A DNA stretch of 64,000 bases from Paulinella micropora (taxonomy: Eukaryota; Cercozoa; Imbricatea; Euglyphida). Both the position numbers and the translations under genes were made by a program. Below, piece after piece: positions 8,345-19,589 of the stretch (positions are counted from its first letter, which is position 1; each line of letters begins with the position of its first letter). Location: NCBI GenBank assembly GCA_009731375.1, contig BJOX01000065.1:1004072-1068071 (forward strand), in the 5' to 3' direction. Under the pieces are notes generated by a model. The model ran no database searches and was not told the origin of the DNA. It was given only the letters and a program-made list of their open reading frames with translations.

Positions 8345-11300
8345 GGGGAAGAAGAGAGGAAGGAGAAGACTGTGAAGTTTAACCCTAAAGTCACAGTGCT
8401 TTCTAATGCTGTTGTGCAGACTGGGCCAACGCTTCCTCTATGTGAAAACAAAGATGTGGGTACACAGAGACTGCAGCCCCAAGGTAGTCTCATACCCGTT
8501 CATACAGCACGGTTACCAATGATAACTGATGCAAATAGGAAGGCGAGACTTGCGATGGAGGCGAGGAGGCCAATGGCAGACGTATCGCCTCGGCCAAGCA
8601 AACAACCACGAACAGACTCAATGTCTACGGTCGCGGCGGGGGGCGAGCAAACAGACAATGTGTGTACTCAAGTACCACAAGACAATGTTGCTCAAATAGT
8701 AAACGCACCAGTACCGCAGAATAATAAAAATGTTAATGAGGTGAAGCAGGAGGAGAAGAAGGAGGAGTTGAAAAACTTAGAGACAAGACTCCAAAATTTG
8801 GAACGTAAAGTTCTTGTTCTCGCAGCCAATATACACAGGCCCGATGCTCTGTGTTATACGGAACTTTATTGTGAAACATTGAAGACAATATTAAAAGTTG
8901 GTAATGATACGATGGCGAATATTAATATTGTCGGCAGGAAGTTTTTTAATCGATACCGGGACTGGGTGGACGGAAATATGAAAAAGTCAACGGGCACTCT
9001 CAAAGGAGTGAGCAGCCGGACGGATATCACGGGAATCATCACACTGACCTTTAAATTGAAATCCGCACGAGTATACCGTATGGACCTCTATGTCGTCCCC
9101 GGTTACCACGGGTCAATATTACTATCGTATGACCAATTGGCTACGATGGGGGCTGTGATTGATTGCGCCGCACGGCGAGTGATATATGGAGTAAAAAGAG
9201 GAGAAGAGAACGATATTGATCCCTTCAACGCTACTGACTCTTATGAGGCTTATGAGCTGAGTCTAGCGACGGATCACAAAAAGATGGCCATCGCACATGA
9301 GGCACTTGAGGTGTACGTTCACCCCCATGTCGTAAGACCGGATGAACTGTCCTGGACCGACAATTGGGAATCCCAAGTGTGCACTGTCACAGTTCCGACA
9401 TGCCATTGGGACAAAAAGTCTATTGATGACTTAATCGAGAAGCGAAAGGAGGAGATTATATGTGTCGCACAAAGAAGCCCGTCGTTGGCGAGATTCGCGG
9501 AAGGAGTAGGAACAGATGTCCATATTACTAACGGATACTGTTTCCATGCGAAAGTAGGAGAAGAAAAAAGGGAGGCGTTTGTACCAAGGAGAACGGGGCG
9601 AATCCCGGATACTCCACCAGAAACTATTAAAAGTTTTATTACTGATTTCTGGGGTGACGAGCCCACGTGGCCGCGTTCACTGTCTGAAGTGAAGAAATGC
9701 TTACGGACTTTATTCGAAAATAATAAGCCGTATACTATTATCCTGCCATATAATGAGAAGGCGATATGGGCGCAGGAAATAAGGGACCGGCTTATTGATC
9801 ATCCTATACCGGTACCCTCTCGCAAGCAACAGCTAGTGGTGGCTTGTCGTATGGGAACTCGTGAGCAGAGCAGTGCATACAAGCGGAAGCTCAGAGACCT
9901 CGACAAGTTGAAATTGATACCGCAAGCATTCACATGCTTTGATGGTTTTTACACCCGTAAAGCTCCTTTGCAATACGCGAGACTCATTGACATGCTGGTG
10001 GAGCTCGGTAAAGATGATGAGCCGGACACGGTCACGTATGAAAAGACGGGCCTAGATGATGTCTCGGAAGAGGACTTAGGCTTGGAGGAGGACAGAGAAC
10101 CCCTCAAGCAGCATAAGCAGATGTCTGATGAAGATTTTCAAGAGGCGGCGCGGAAAATATTGGAAGAAGGAGTAGGCACGGAGAAGGAGAAGGAGCTTTT
10201 AAAAGCCAAATTAGAGGCGAACAAGGAAATTTTTGACCCTCCACATGCAGGTGGTGTCAAGCCTGAAGATTTCACTGCGGTTATTTACAAAATACCGGGT
10301 GCGGAGCCGTCACCGGCACCACGAAGGGCGAATTTGAGTATACATGAGGCGAAGATAGCGGAGGAGCTAGCAAGACAGCTGCTCAATGAGGACTTTATTG
10401 AGAGATCAACATCCTCAATAGTCTCACAACCGAGAATAGTGCCGAAGCCAGGAGGAGAATGGCGCCTGACAGTTAACTATGCTCGTGTTAACAAGGTGCT
10501 GGAGGAAGAGAGAAATCCTCTCCCGACATTAGAAGAAGGAAGGAGAGTACTGCGGAATGCAAAATTCTATTCGGTCATTGACCTTAAGAATGGCTTCTGG
10601 CAGATACCACTGGAGGAAAAGTCCAGATGGCTGACGGCGTTTGTGGTGGGTATGGAAATATACCAATGGAAAGTGCTTCCGATGGGCCTCAAGCAAGCCC
10701 CAGGACTTTTCCAGAAGGCGATGCAGAAGATGTTGAGCAGTCAGTACGATGATTTGTCTGACGGTGGCTTTATGAGAAGGCGGGGACAGAAGGCGGGAGA
10801 ATATGCATTTTGCTATATCGATGACATTATCGTATACTCTAACACAATGGAGGAGCATATCGATCATTTGTCCGATATATTCAGGCGCATCGGAGCTTTT
10901 GGCCTGAAGTGCAATCTAAAGAAGTGTCAACTTGCCAAGACGAGTGTGACATACTTAGGGTACGAGATCTCCCATAATCGAGTCTCGATATCCAAAGAGA
11001 AGAGGGAGGAGATTATGAATCGACCGATACCGAAGAACCGCACTGAATTGCACTCATTCCTTGCGATGGCGCAATACTATAGCCAGTTTATACCCGATTG
11101 GGGTGCAACACGGGCTAAAGTGGAGAAAATGATAGATTTTGGAGACTTTGAGAAGTGGGACGAAGAGGCTTTGCAAGCGTTTCATGCGCTCAAAGATCTC
11201 ATTTACAAAGACCCGAAAGACGGAGGACTGGTGTTAACGATGCCCGACTTTACGAAACAATTCGTAGTCGATACAGACGCATCTAAGTTTGCGATTGGGG

Positions 11301-14152
11301 CTGTATTACAACAAGAGGATGAGGAGAAGAAATTACGCCCAATCATGTTTATTAGTAGGAAGTTGTGTGCGGCGGAGAGAAACTATTGCACAAGGCAAAG
11401 AGAGGCGTTGGCGGTAGTATGGGCCCTCAAGAGGCTCAGAGAGTATTTGTGGGGAGGACCTCAATTTACTGTCAGAACTGATCATCATAACCTGTTATGG
11501 TTGATGAATCATGAACAGACGGGACGGCTGGCGCGGTGGCAAGCGTTCTTGTCTTGTTTCGATTTTACAATGGTCCATCTACCGGGAAAGCGAAATGTGG
11601 TCGCTGATAGCCTCTCTAGGCTAGAGTTTAACTCAGAAGTATCGGCGTTGGTGTCCACGGTGGAGATGGAAGACTTGTCCACTGACAAGGTGTATGAGGT
11701 CAGCCACATTGAGGCGATGGAGATGGCGAGTGGAGTCCGATATGACCGCACAGGTCTACGGTACAGTCCACAAGGCCCGGATCACGGGATATGTTGTGAG
11801 CTACATACCCAGGAGGACGCTGAGTGGTCCTATGATGTATACGAGAATGCGAAGGCGAACATAAGAGAGGAAGAGGAGACGCAGGAAGTTTATGCGGAGC
11901 CTCCTCAAGAGCGGAGAAGTGACCTAGACGATGGCCCGGAAAGAATCGGGGTACGGCTAGAAGATTGTACTATCCATATAGCCTCGCCTACCACATGGAG
12001 GCAACAGCAGGCTCAAGATCCGGAGTTTAAAGAACTGATACAATTATATCAGAACCCGGATGAGCTACGGATGACGAAAGCGATCAAAGATCAGATGAAG
12101 GAGATGGGATGGAGAGATGGTCTACTGTGGTACAAGGGCCTTCACGGTCGCTATGCGTCACAGCCGGACAAATGGACCCTTTGGGTACCGGAGAGTCTGA
12201 GACGATTTATATTTGTCGCAGCCCACAATTGCCCACTTTTGGCGCATCCGGGTCGACAACGAACTCATATGTTCGTAGCGAGGCGATTCTGGTGGAAGAA
12301 GATGAAGGAGGAGATAGATCAGGCGGTGGATGCATGCATCCCGTGCAAGATAAACAAAACACCACTGAAGGCAAATTTCGGCCTGATTGGCGAATTTCCT
12401 CTTCATGCGGGGATGTTTGAGTTTATACACATTGATCATGTGGGACCTTTCCCAGAATCGAAGGATGGTTACAAATACCTCCTTACGGCTATTGACAGAG
12501 CCACCAACTATGTGTGGATCATCCCTGTCAAAGACGTTACCGGCAAGACGACGGCCGAGGCGCTGATCGATAGGATCATCTCACAGATCGGAGTACCAAG
12601 AAAGATATGTTCTGATCGAGGCTCGGACTTTAATAACGAGGTCATCGACAAACTATCTAAGTATTACGGGATGAAATGGCAATATGTTACTGCCTATAAC
12701 CCGCGAGCAAATGGGAAAATCGAGCGGGTACACAGACCCCTCAAAGCCTCGCTAAAGATGTATTGCACGAAGAAGGAGAATCAAAGAGCATGGGTCGAGG
12801 CAGCACCATCATTTGCGTTTGCAATGAACTGTCTACCCTCTACGGCGTTAGGAGGCTCGAAGAGCTCAATCTCGCCATATCAGTTAGTATATGGGCGTGA
12901 GCCTGATATCCCGACTTCGCTCCTTCACCCAAAAGACACTTGGGCGGATGCGGATGAGTTGTTTGGGATGAGACTTAGAGTGAAGATGGAGGCGGAACAA
13001 ATAGTCAGGGCGCATAGAGAGGCGGAGCGCCGAAAGACTGATGCTGAAGGGGTGCGACAAGCGCACTTGGATCAGATCAAGTTCCAGGTCGGGGATATTG
13101 TACTATTGTACCATCCTCAAGTCCCGAAGGGAGTCAGCTCTAAGCTGTTCACTCACTGGAAAGGACCTTATCAGATTATGGAACAGACGGGACCTCTGAA
13201 TTACAAGATCAGGGGTAGAGGGAAGGTGCAAATTGTGAATGTAAGAAGGCTGATTAAGTATGATCCCTTCTTACTGGAAGATGAATCCGTTGAGGAGGCG
13301 TTAAAACGGATGAAGGATGATTTCAAAGAGGTGCCGCCCATCCACAAGGAGGCTGGCATAGACCAAGACGATGCTTATCGGGCACCGATAGCTGAGAAGG
13401 AGGAGAGTGAGGTGGACAGCAAGGAGAAGACTGACCGCATAAGCGCGGTGGGGACTCAGTCCAAGTCTCCGCGAGAGCATAGCGGAAAGAAGGAGAAGAT
13501 CACAGAGGCGCAGCTAAGGAGAGCGCGGAATGATCTTATCAACGACCAACCGAGGAAGGCGATGAGGTCGATGAGATCAAAGGACGTCCACCAGGAGGAG
13601 GAGGGGACGGACACTGACCCAAACGCGGGCAACGTTGAGATTGTCCATGAGCGATGGAAGGAAGGCGATGCGATAGCAACCATCGCATGGGTGAAAAATG
13701 TTTTCTATCTGATGAGACCAGCGGAACAACATGTCGCTGATGACACTCTCTCAGACTTATACTTGATGCGGGTCGTGGCGGTCCCACGACAGATGCGTGT
13801 CACACGGACACTCAAAATATCATCAGCCGCAAAGATAGTACAACCGATACTCCAGTTCTGGAGAAGTATGGACCCGGTTGAGGATCCAAAGGCAAGACAT
13901 TATCTGCCAGTATATAAAGACGCAAAAAGTCTCGAGACATGGGATGATACAATTACTCCCAGAGACAAGGATTACACTGCGTGGACCATTCAGACACTGC
14001 CAAGAGGAGTGCTTGATGTCCCTTTTGAATTATCGTTGGGCGGAATCCCTAATAAGATCTGGGACATTCTCGAACAGTCAAAGTTCGATCTGACTTTTGT
14101 TGGTGGTCCTCCACCAGGCAAAGAAATCCGCGCCAGACGACGAAGGCAGTGA
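8339..14152 (+). CDS. pol: Pol polyprotein of gypsy copy 1 (PR-RT-RNaseH-IN)
   Basis: Open from the codon after the gag TGA to the TGA at 14150-14152. Numbering from 8372: a retropepsin-like region at about 175-275 with Asp-Thr-Met (DTMANINIVG) where DTG/DSG is normal; reverse transcriptase at about 640-880 with the YIDD catalytic box near 813; RNase H at about 960-1085 (VVDTDAS, then TDHHNLLW); an integrase HHCC zinc region at about 1283-1330 (H-x6-H, CIPC); and a DDE core with Asp in HIDHVG (about 1353), Asp in SDRGSDF (about 1413) and Glu in GKIERVH (about 1448). A GPY/F module follows near 1596 (HWKGPY). The last 290 residues form an additional unrecognised C-terminal extension. The reading frame is intact. 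Confidence 0.95.
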   Translation: MEGEEERKEKTVKFNPKVTVLSNAVVQTGPTLPLCENKDVGTQRLQPQGSLIPVHTARLPMITDANRKARLAMEARRPMADVSPRPSKQPRTDSMSTVAAGGEQTDNVCTQVPQDNVAQIVNAPVPQNNKNVNEVKQEEKKEELKNLETRLQNLERKVLVLAANIHRPDALCYTELYCETLKTILKVGNDTMANINIVGRKFFNRYRDWVDGNMKKSTGTLKGVSSRTDITGIITLTFKLKSARVYRMDLYVVPGYHGSILLSYDQLATMGAVIDCAARRVIYGVKRGEENDIDPFNATDSYEAYELSLATDHKKMAIAHEALEVYVHPHVVRPDELSWTDNWESQVCTVTVPTCHWDKKSIDDLIEKRKEEIICVAQRSPSLARFAEGVGTDVHITNGYCFHAKVGEEKREAFVPRRTGRIPDTPPETIKSFITDFWGDEPTWPRSLSEVKKCLRTLFENNKPYTIILPYNEKAIWAQEIRDRLIDHPIPVPSRKQQLVVACRMGTREQSSAYKRKLRDLDKLKLIPQAFTCFDGFYTRKAPLQYARLIDMLVELGKDDEPDTVTYEKTGLDDVSEEDLGLEEDREPLKQHKQMSDEDFQEAARKILEEGVGTEKEKELLKAKLEANKEIFDPPHAGGVKPEDFTAVIYKIPGAEPSPAPRRANLSIHEAKIAEELARQLLNEDFIERSTSSIVSQPRIVPKPGGEWRLTVNYARVNKVLEEERNPLPTLEEGRRVLRNAKFYSVIDLKNGFWQIPLEEKSRWLTAFVVGMEIYQWKVLPMGLKQAPGLFQKAMQKMLSSQYDDLSDGGFMRRRGQKAGEYAFCYIDDIIVYSNTMEEHIDHLSDIFRRIGAFGLKCNLKKCQLAKTSVTYLGYEISHNRVSISKEKREEIMNRPIPKNRTELHSFLAMAQYYSQFIPDWGATRAKVEKMIDFGDFEKWDEEALQAFHALKDLIYKDPKDGGLVLTMPDFTKQFVVDTDASKFAIGAVLQQEDEEKKLRPIMFISRKLCAAERNYCTRQREALAVVWALKRLREYLWGGPQFTVRTDHHNLLWLMNHEQTGRLARWQAFLSCFDFTMVHLPGKRNVVADSLSRLEFNSEVSALVSTVEMEDLSTDKVYEVSHIEAMEMASGVRYDRTGLRYSPQGPDHGICCELHTQEDAEWSYDVYENAKANIREEEETQEVYAEPPQERRSDLDDGPERIGVRLEDCTIHIASPTTWRQQQAQDPEFKELIQLYQNPDELRMTKAIKDQMKEMGWRDGLLWYKGLHGRYASQPDKWTLWVPESLRRFIFVAAHNCPLLAHPGRQRTHMFVARRFWWKKMKEEIDQAVDACIPCKINKTPLKANFGLIGEFPLHAGMFEFIHIDHVGPFPESKDGYKYLLTAIDRATNYVWIIPVKDVTGKTTAEALIDRIISQIGVPRKICSDRGSDFNNEVIDKLSKYYGMKWQYVTAYNPRANGKIERVHRPLKASLKMYCTKKENQRAWVEAAPSFAFAMNCLPSTALGGSKSSISPYQLVYGREPDIPTSLLHPKDTWADADELFGMRLRVKMEAEQIVRAHREAERRKTDAEGVRQAHLDQIKFQVGDIVLLYHPQVPKGVSSKLFTHWKGPYQIMEQTGPLNYKIRGRGKVQIVNVRRLIKYDPFLLEDESVEEALKRMKDDFKEVPPIHKEAGIDQDDAYRAPIAEKEESEVDSKEKTDRISAVGTQSKSPREHSGKKEKITEAQLRRARNDLINDQPRKAMRSMRSKDVHQEEEGTDTDPNAGNVEIVHERWKEGDAIATIAWVKNVFYLMRPAEQHVADDTLSDLYLMRVVAVPRQMRVTRTLKISSAAKIVQPILQFWRSMDPVEDPKARHYLPVYKDAKSLETWDDTITPRDKDYTAWTIQTLPRGVLDVPFELSLGGIPNKIWDILEQSKFDLTFVGGPPPGKEIRARRRRQ

Positions 14153-14964
14153 CAAAGAAACTATTTTTCTTTATGCGTCTCAAATAAACTGATTGATTGC
14201 CCACGGCGTATCATGATTTGATCATGCATCATCAGTTATCAATATGAATATTAAAAAGACTCAGTGATATAACTTGGCATTCGATCGCAACATACGAGTG
14301 CGAAAGGTCGATCGACGATGATACTACACCGTATACGGGGATCGCTAGTGTATTGAGCGATGGTGTTCCCGGGTATGACCCTTTCCAAGTCCTGGGATGA
14401 TGTTCTCGAAAATGAAATGTTCTCTGAAACTTTCATTAAATTATTTTTTACGATAGATTATATACTGTCGTACCTGAGCACGGTCAATCTCTACTTGTGT
14501 CGGTATATCGCAGGGTCGGGTACATACACCTCGACTTCGGATATAGCTATTAGGACTGGCCCCCTAATACTATATCATAGGATATCCGCCTTATACAAGG
14601 GTATGTCATTAAAAAAGACAATGTACTTACGATCTCCCTGTGAATAATAATAATAATAATGATAATGATAAGAAGAAGAAGGAGATCAAAGGGGGAATCG
14701 TACTACAGCACCACGTTGCTTGTATTTTTTATTAATAGTACGTTTGTTCTTGACATACTGAAAAAAAAAAAAAAAAAAAATTGAGGGGAAGGAGTTCAAA
14801 ATTTACAAGAAAGGCTAGAGAATCCGCTTTGACGTGCCGTATGAGGATATATTTATCGTCTTTTAGCGTCTATCCGTGGGTCGATGCGCTGTGTGGCATG
14901 ACTCCATAGCGCATACTATTTGCAGAAAGAAATCAGAAGGTGTATGACGAAAATGCTATTTCCG
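14153..14964. other. 3' noncoding part of gypsy copy 1
   Basis: About 810 nt between pol and the polypurine tract. AATAAA occurs at about 14184, a TAA/GAT/GAA microsatellite at 14644-14685, and an A-run at about 14760-14780. No conserved ORF. Confidence 0.6.
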
Positions 14965-14967
14965 TCA

Positions 14968-14986
14968 TAAAATCGGGAGGGGGTAC
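14968..14986 (+). promoter_or_regulatory. Polypurine tract of gypsy copy 1
   Basis: Purine-rich AAAATCGGGAGGGGGTAC directly abuts the 3' LTR start (TGTAGG at 14987), the expected plus-strand priming site. Confidence 0.7.
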
Positions 14987-15224
14987 TGTAGGCATCACCC
15001 CCCGGATAGCCGGTAAAAAATACCTTTTCCTGGTGACAGGTGCACCAGCTTGTTTTTCAGTATTATTTGTCCGGATTGGACCTGATGCCATTTTATTCCT
15101 GGTCTGTTGCCGTTTTCCTTTTTGGCTTCACTGAGCTAATATAACGAGACATCATTCTCATCTTTTGAGGACTGTGTTTGGTTGTATTACCGACTTTTTA
15201 CGAGCTATCGTTGGGGGCATTACA
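14987..15224 (+). repeat. 3' LTR of gypsy copy 1
   Basis: 238 bp, nearly identical to 4619-4855, starting TGTAGGCATC and ending GCATTACA. ACAA follows it and also precedes the 5' LTR. Confidence 0.93.
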
Positions 15225-15270
15225 ACAATCAATTGCTCCTGGCCCGAGATACGTATCGCTGCATGTGTTG

Positions 15271-15338
15271 GATTCACGAATGGGATGCAAAAGAGAAGGA
15301 AACTAAACCTGGCTCTTTAGCATCCCATTCGTGAAATC
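15271..15338. repeat. Foldback hairpin (about 25-bp stem)
   Basis: GATTCACGAATGGGATGC followed by AAAGAG is mirrored by CTCTTT, an extra A, and GCATCCCATTCGTGAAATC, with a loop of about 17 bases. It lies 46 bp outside the gypsy LTR. No ORF; possibly a small foldback element. Confidence 0.8.
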
Positions 15339-15986
15339 TGAGAAATGACCATTAGCATACACAGGACTTACAAGATGAACAACGTCGTCGGAAATTCCCG
15401 ATCAACTTATTTCAAAATAAGAAATGGTAGTAGCTGAAACGATCCAACTTATCACGAACGAAGGGTTAGTGATATATATCAGTCGTCGGAAACAACGTTT
15501 CTCGACGGAGGATATATACTGACAGAATAGTGCGGCAACGCCTACTTTGGCGATTCCCAGTTCATTTGTGCCGGCCTTGCCGCACTATCCTGTTTCCAGC
15601 CTGGCGTATTGTGCAGTTCCAGTCTCAGAAATGAAAACTAAGGTCACATCGAACAGCTCCATCTTAGCCACCGCGTTCTGTCTCAACACTTCTTTCTTGA
15701 GACAGCAGGAAACTGTCAGACGAATGCAAACGGGGGCCCAGGATAAACAGACCGACTTGACTATTTTTATTGATGATGTCTGTTTGCATTGTCTATTGAC
15801 GAAGGCAAACCCAGGATAAACAGACAGACGGACAGACATCGTCAATAGAAATAGTACTACCACACATCCTTCTCCAAGTCCGATTCCTCCTCTGCTTCCA
15901 AACCTTCCCATACCCCCCCCCCCTCGAACTTCCAGTTCCTTCCCTTTCCCTTCGACCGAACCTTCTTCGGAAGCTATAACTATCCT

Positions 15987-16031
<45 letters not shown>

Positions 16032-17351
16032 TGAGCAGAAGGCTCAACGTACCTGCACACAATCACAAAAGTAACTGACTCTGATTCCTTGTTATTAAAT
16101 ATATTTTAAGATGAATTCTTATTACATTTCCTGTTTTGAAGAATACCTCCTGTTTTAATGTTGTACTAGGATAAAAGGGTATGGGGGAACTTCAATGCTT
16201 GGAAGCTTAAACATGATCCCATAGTGCCTTAAATCCTATATTTTACACTTAACAGTGTATCAGACTGAGCACCTTAACGACCTGCTAAAACCTTTACCGA
16301 TAAGTCACTCATTTTGACCGGTTCATTAGATTCTCCTCTGCAGTGACGTTTCGACATCACTAACTAGTTTTCGATTCCGTTCAGAAATGATTTTAAACAG
16401 TCAAGTCAAAGTTCTTAGCCATTGCCATTTTTTCCACTCATATAACCTTTTTTGCCGATTTCCAGTGAAACACGCTTTACTGGTTGCAGAGGTTGGCTAG
16501 TTGCCTTCTTGCGGTGCCTAAGCTGGTTCGCACTGACTTGGCGGTAACGTCGGGCCCCCCAACAAGCTGCCGACCCACTCCTGCTCTCTGCTCCCTTGAG
16601 ATATTGCAAGCGGGCCGAGGTTGCGCAATGTGTTCAGCCATACAGTGCGGTTTGCGCCAAATTTACTACGTGTCAGAGGCAGCCAGTCTGACCCCAACTT
16701 CGGAGTATAGGTACAATATGGTGACAACGCCAGGAGGGCAAGCAGACAATATCTTTTCCCGGTACCGAGGTGAACATTTGATGCAACAGAAAGCACTGCT
16801 TCCCGCAGAGCTGATAGTGTGTTGTGTTACTGCAGCTGTGATCTCTGCCCATAAGCTGTTGGAACTAATAATCAATTTATAGTTATGGACCGGCCGTATC
16901 GGAGTAACGGTGTCGTTAGAGCCATTACTTATGATCCGGCCAGTCAAGTTACGTGGCGCGTCTGTTGGCGCCTTTTCTCATCAAAGTTGTTGCAGTGTGT
17001 TGAGAGTGTAGTTGCTATCACAGATTGCTTTATTAATAACAGTAGTCTAACATGTTATCGAGCCTTGATTAGCGAACTCTGCGCCAACAGCTCAATCAGT
17101 TGCATTTAGACTGAAAGGAGAGGCATTAGGCCTTCAACAGAAAAGTGCGAGGATCGACGTGCTGCAGGCAGTCGACATCATCCCGTGGGTAGGCAGAAGG
17201 CACCCACCTCAAACGTGTCTATCGGCTAGACAGCATAGCATAGACACACCAACTCATTTCATCCCTAATAACTATTCCTCCATTTCTACTTAATTGTAGG
17301 AATTTTATTGGTAGCTGAGGTTAGCTCCTACCTTCCGCACTTTGGTCCAAC
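15339..17351. other. Stretch without recognised gene
   Basis: About 2 kb with a (GA)n run at 15989-16031 and a repeated phrase (CCCAGGATAAACAGAC, two occurrences near 15740 and 15810). ORFs up to 132 codons (16484-16882) lack any recognisable domain. No RNA gene seen. Confidence 0.5.
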
Positions 17352-17453
17352 ATGGCAAACACCATGTTTGGAATGTTGATGAACAGAGGGTTTAAAGTGG
17401 ACCCACCGACATTTAACAGCAGAGACCCAGATTGGATAATTGGGAATAGATGA
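17352..17453 (+). pseudogene. Possible N-terminal remnant of a copia-type gag
   Basis: A 33-codon ORF beginning MANTMFGMLMNRGF and containing FNSRDPDWIIGN. The phrase F-x2-RDPDW is like the start of copia-type Gag proteins (a short motif before the DUF4219/UBN2 region). A recognisable gag body starts about 800 bp downstream (18.25 kb), so this could be its displaced N-terminus, but the resemblance is short. Confidence 0.25.
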
Positions 17454-17921
17454 GATATCGACTAATGTCAGAAAAAAGGAGCTTCTGATTTCGTCAACCA
17501 AGGAAGTCTGTGGGTAAAGTATTAACCCGATGCCCAGCTAAGCCGTGATGTTTGCACGGAAGGGACTGATACAGGCGATACCAAAGCTCCCTAGTACCAG
17601 GCGGGGCCAGGGCTCGTTCCATAAGCGCCCCTTGCAGAACGAGCTCCCACCTCCATTACAGAGGACCCAGTAAGCAGATGGAGTTTCGAGACTGTTCGAC
17701 AGTCTAGTATAAACCGACAGAGCACTGTGGGTTTTATTCCGGGCTCAACAAGCGAGAAAGGGCACCCTGAGGGAACAGGATTGTGCTTCCCGTCGCTATT
17801 TCGGCATGTGACTTATAGGCGTATGGCTAGGCACACATAAGGCACCCCACCACGGGCCCAGCACACCCACACCATCCCCTAATTCTCTGTCTGTCGACAG
17901 ATGGCACCCATTTCAAAAAAT

Positions 17922-17923
<2 letters not shown>

Positions 17924-17979
<56 letters not shown>

Positions 17980-17980
17980 G
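17924..17980. repeat. (GATA)n microsatellite
   Basis: Fourteen or so uninterrupted GATA units. A shorter GATA pair recurs at 18235-18245. The 17454-17923 interval before it shows nothing recognisable. Confidence 0.95.
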
Positions 17981-18253
17981 AGATATCGCAACAGGATGTA
18001 GTCCTTGCGAAGGAACGCAGTTTCACATCAAACAGCAATTTGTGTACTGTGCATGTGTCCGGAATGGGAATCACGGGTAGACTGTGTTCTGGAAAAAAGA
18101 AGAGGAGGTAGGTCGTTGAAGAAAAAGGCAATATAGGAATCGAGAGTGGGGTCTTGAGGAAGATAAGGAGGAAGAGAGGCCGTTAGTCCAAGTGTTTTGA
18201 GCACCGTAAGCTTGTGCAAGATAAAATGATGACATAGATAGATAGAGATTAAA

Positions 18254-19434
18254 CAGAGGGTGTCGTTTGTGGGGAGGTAGCTCCCCTATCGCTAAGGGAT
18301 CATAGATCGCCAGGACAGCAAGGAACCCAGTTTACACAAGCAAAGCTGACAGTTTCTTTCAATCTACCTACTGAACCACCTCTTTCACCTTCCGGAGATA
18401 GCGAGGACGAGAGTCAGGACAGGGCAGAGAGTAAGAAACCTACAGCTGCAGTAAAGAAAGAACCTACCAGCTCTTCCTCCAGCTCTGCCTTACCTGTCAA
18501 AAAGGAACAAGACGTTAGAACTAGTTCTGCCTTGCCTGATCCTTCTTCTTCCCCAGAAACTGCTGAGCATAAAAAGCCTGATGAGAGTTCGGTCCCTATA
18601 CTAACTACCGCATCTAGATCAAACCCCCTTATTGCATCTTTTGCTACAACTAAGTACTACCAGCAGGTTGAAGAAAGAGATAGACTGAAACATAACCGAT
18701 TTATCTTTGCTCTCTTAATTCAGTCCTGCTCTAAGGACAAGGAAGCTATGTCTGTGATCAGAACAGCGGGGTCAGATGGAGTCGAATGTTTCATGCCATT
18801 GAGGAAGAGATATGGAGGTCTCGACCTTGTCAAATGGAAAGAAAGACAAGATTTCCTTGACCTTTCTTACCCCAAAAAGGTTCAAAACGTAAGACCCTGG
18901 TTGACTCTCTTTCACAGCAATATTGCTGATCAAGAGTCACTTATGAAAGTCCCATACCCAGAACTCGTAAAGATAGAAATGGTCATGAAAAAGATCAAAC
19001 ACCAGACCGAGTTCGACAGTTTTCGCAACAAGGTCACCAGCCTCCTTCCGGAGGAACGACCGGGTTGGGAATCCTTTGTAAAAGTAATTGAACAGGTTGC
19101 TCAAACAGAGGAATCCAAAAACAAAATGGAGAAACTTTACTCGTCAGGGGGCGGTTTCCGTTCCCTTTCGTCTAAAACTTCATCTGGTGTGGGAACTAAA
19201 AGCGACCCCATAACAGTCAACCTTATGGGAAACCAAGCTGGTAAGGTATCCCAAGGTTGCTACAACTGTCATGGGGATCATCAAATCAAGATTTGCATTG
19301 TCCCCTGTAATTTTCCCGAGTGTCCTCGAGACGGACATGTCCCGGTGAATTGCCCCATGAGGAAGAAGGCAGCAAGAATAGTCAACTTAGCAAAAGGAGT
19401 AGGAGAGCTGAGTCTGACCAGGACGGATAAGTAA
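18254..19434 (+). CDS. Copia-type Gag-like protein with CCHC knuckle
   Basis: Open frame of about 390 codons; the first ATG is internal, so the true start (perhaps by splicing or in the lost 5' part) is uncertain. After a Ser/Pro/Glu-rich N-terminal part comes a helical domain. It carries FIFALLIQSCSKDKEAMSVI and a downstream KRYGG, the pattern of the UBN2/DUF4219 family of Ty1/copia Gag proteins. Near the C-terminus is CYNCHGDHQIKIC (Cys-x2-Cys-x3-His-x4-Cys), a zinc knuckle, followed by further Cys/His pairs. It probably packages element RNA. No protease, RT or integrase follows; the downstream sequence is trinucleotide repeat and an unrelated-looking spliced gene. So it is either a truncated element or a domesticated gag. 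Confidence 0.6.
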
Positions 19435-19589
19435 GGAGGGCAGTAAAGGGAAGAGAAAGATGAGACGACAGAAGAAAGAAGTAGGGAAGGAGAAAAGGAA
19501 GTTGAAATCATCTGATTTCATCAAGAAGAGTACAGCAAAGACAAAGACGATTAGTCTGAACGCAGGAGGTTCTGACTCCTCTTCTTCTG

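Larger units (their letters stand above)
4619..15224 (+). mobile_element. Complete Ty3/gypsy LTR retrotransposon (copy 1)
   Basis: 10.6-kb element. Its two direct terminal repeats (4619-4855 and 14987-15224) begin TG and end CA and differ at about two positions, implying recent insertion. ACAA occurs immediately outside both ends (4615-4618 and 15225-15228), consistent with a 4-bp target duplication. Order: LTR, leader of about 790 nt, gag, TGA, pol (protease-like, RT, RNase H, integrase), about 830-nt 3' noncoding segment, purine tract, LTR. Protease before RT before RNase H before integrase is the gypsy (Metaviridae) order. Pol is intact over 1,926 codons, so this copy may be active. Confidence 0.95.

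Noticed and set aside
16484-17109. Two ORFs of 132 and 74 codons as a gene
   Set aside because: No domain, no poly-A or splice support, and composition like the surrounding noncoding sequence.
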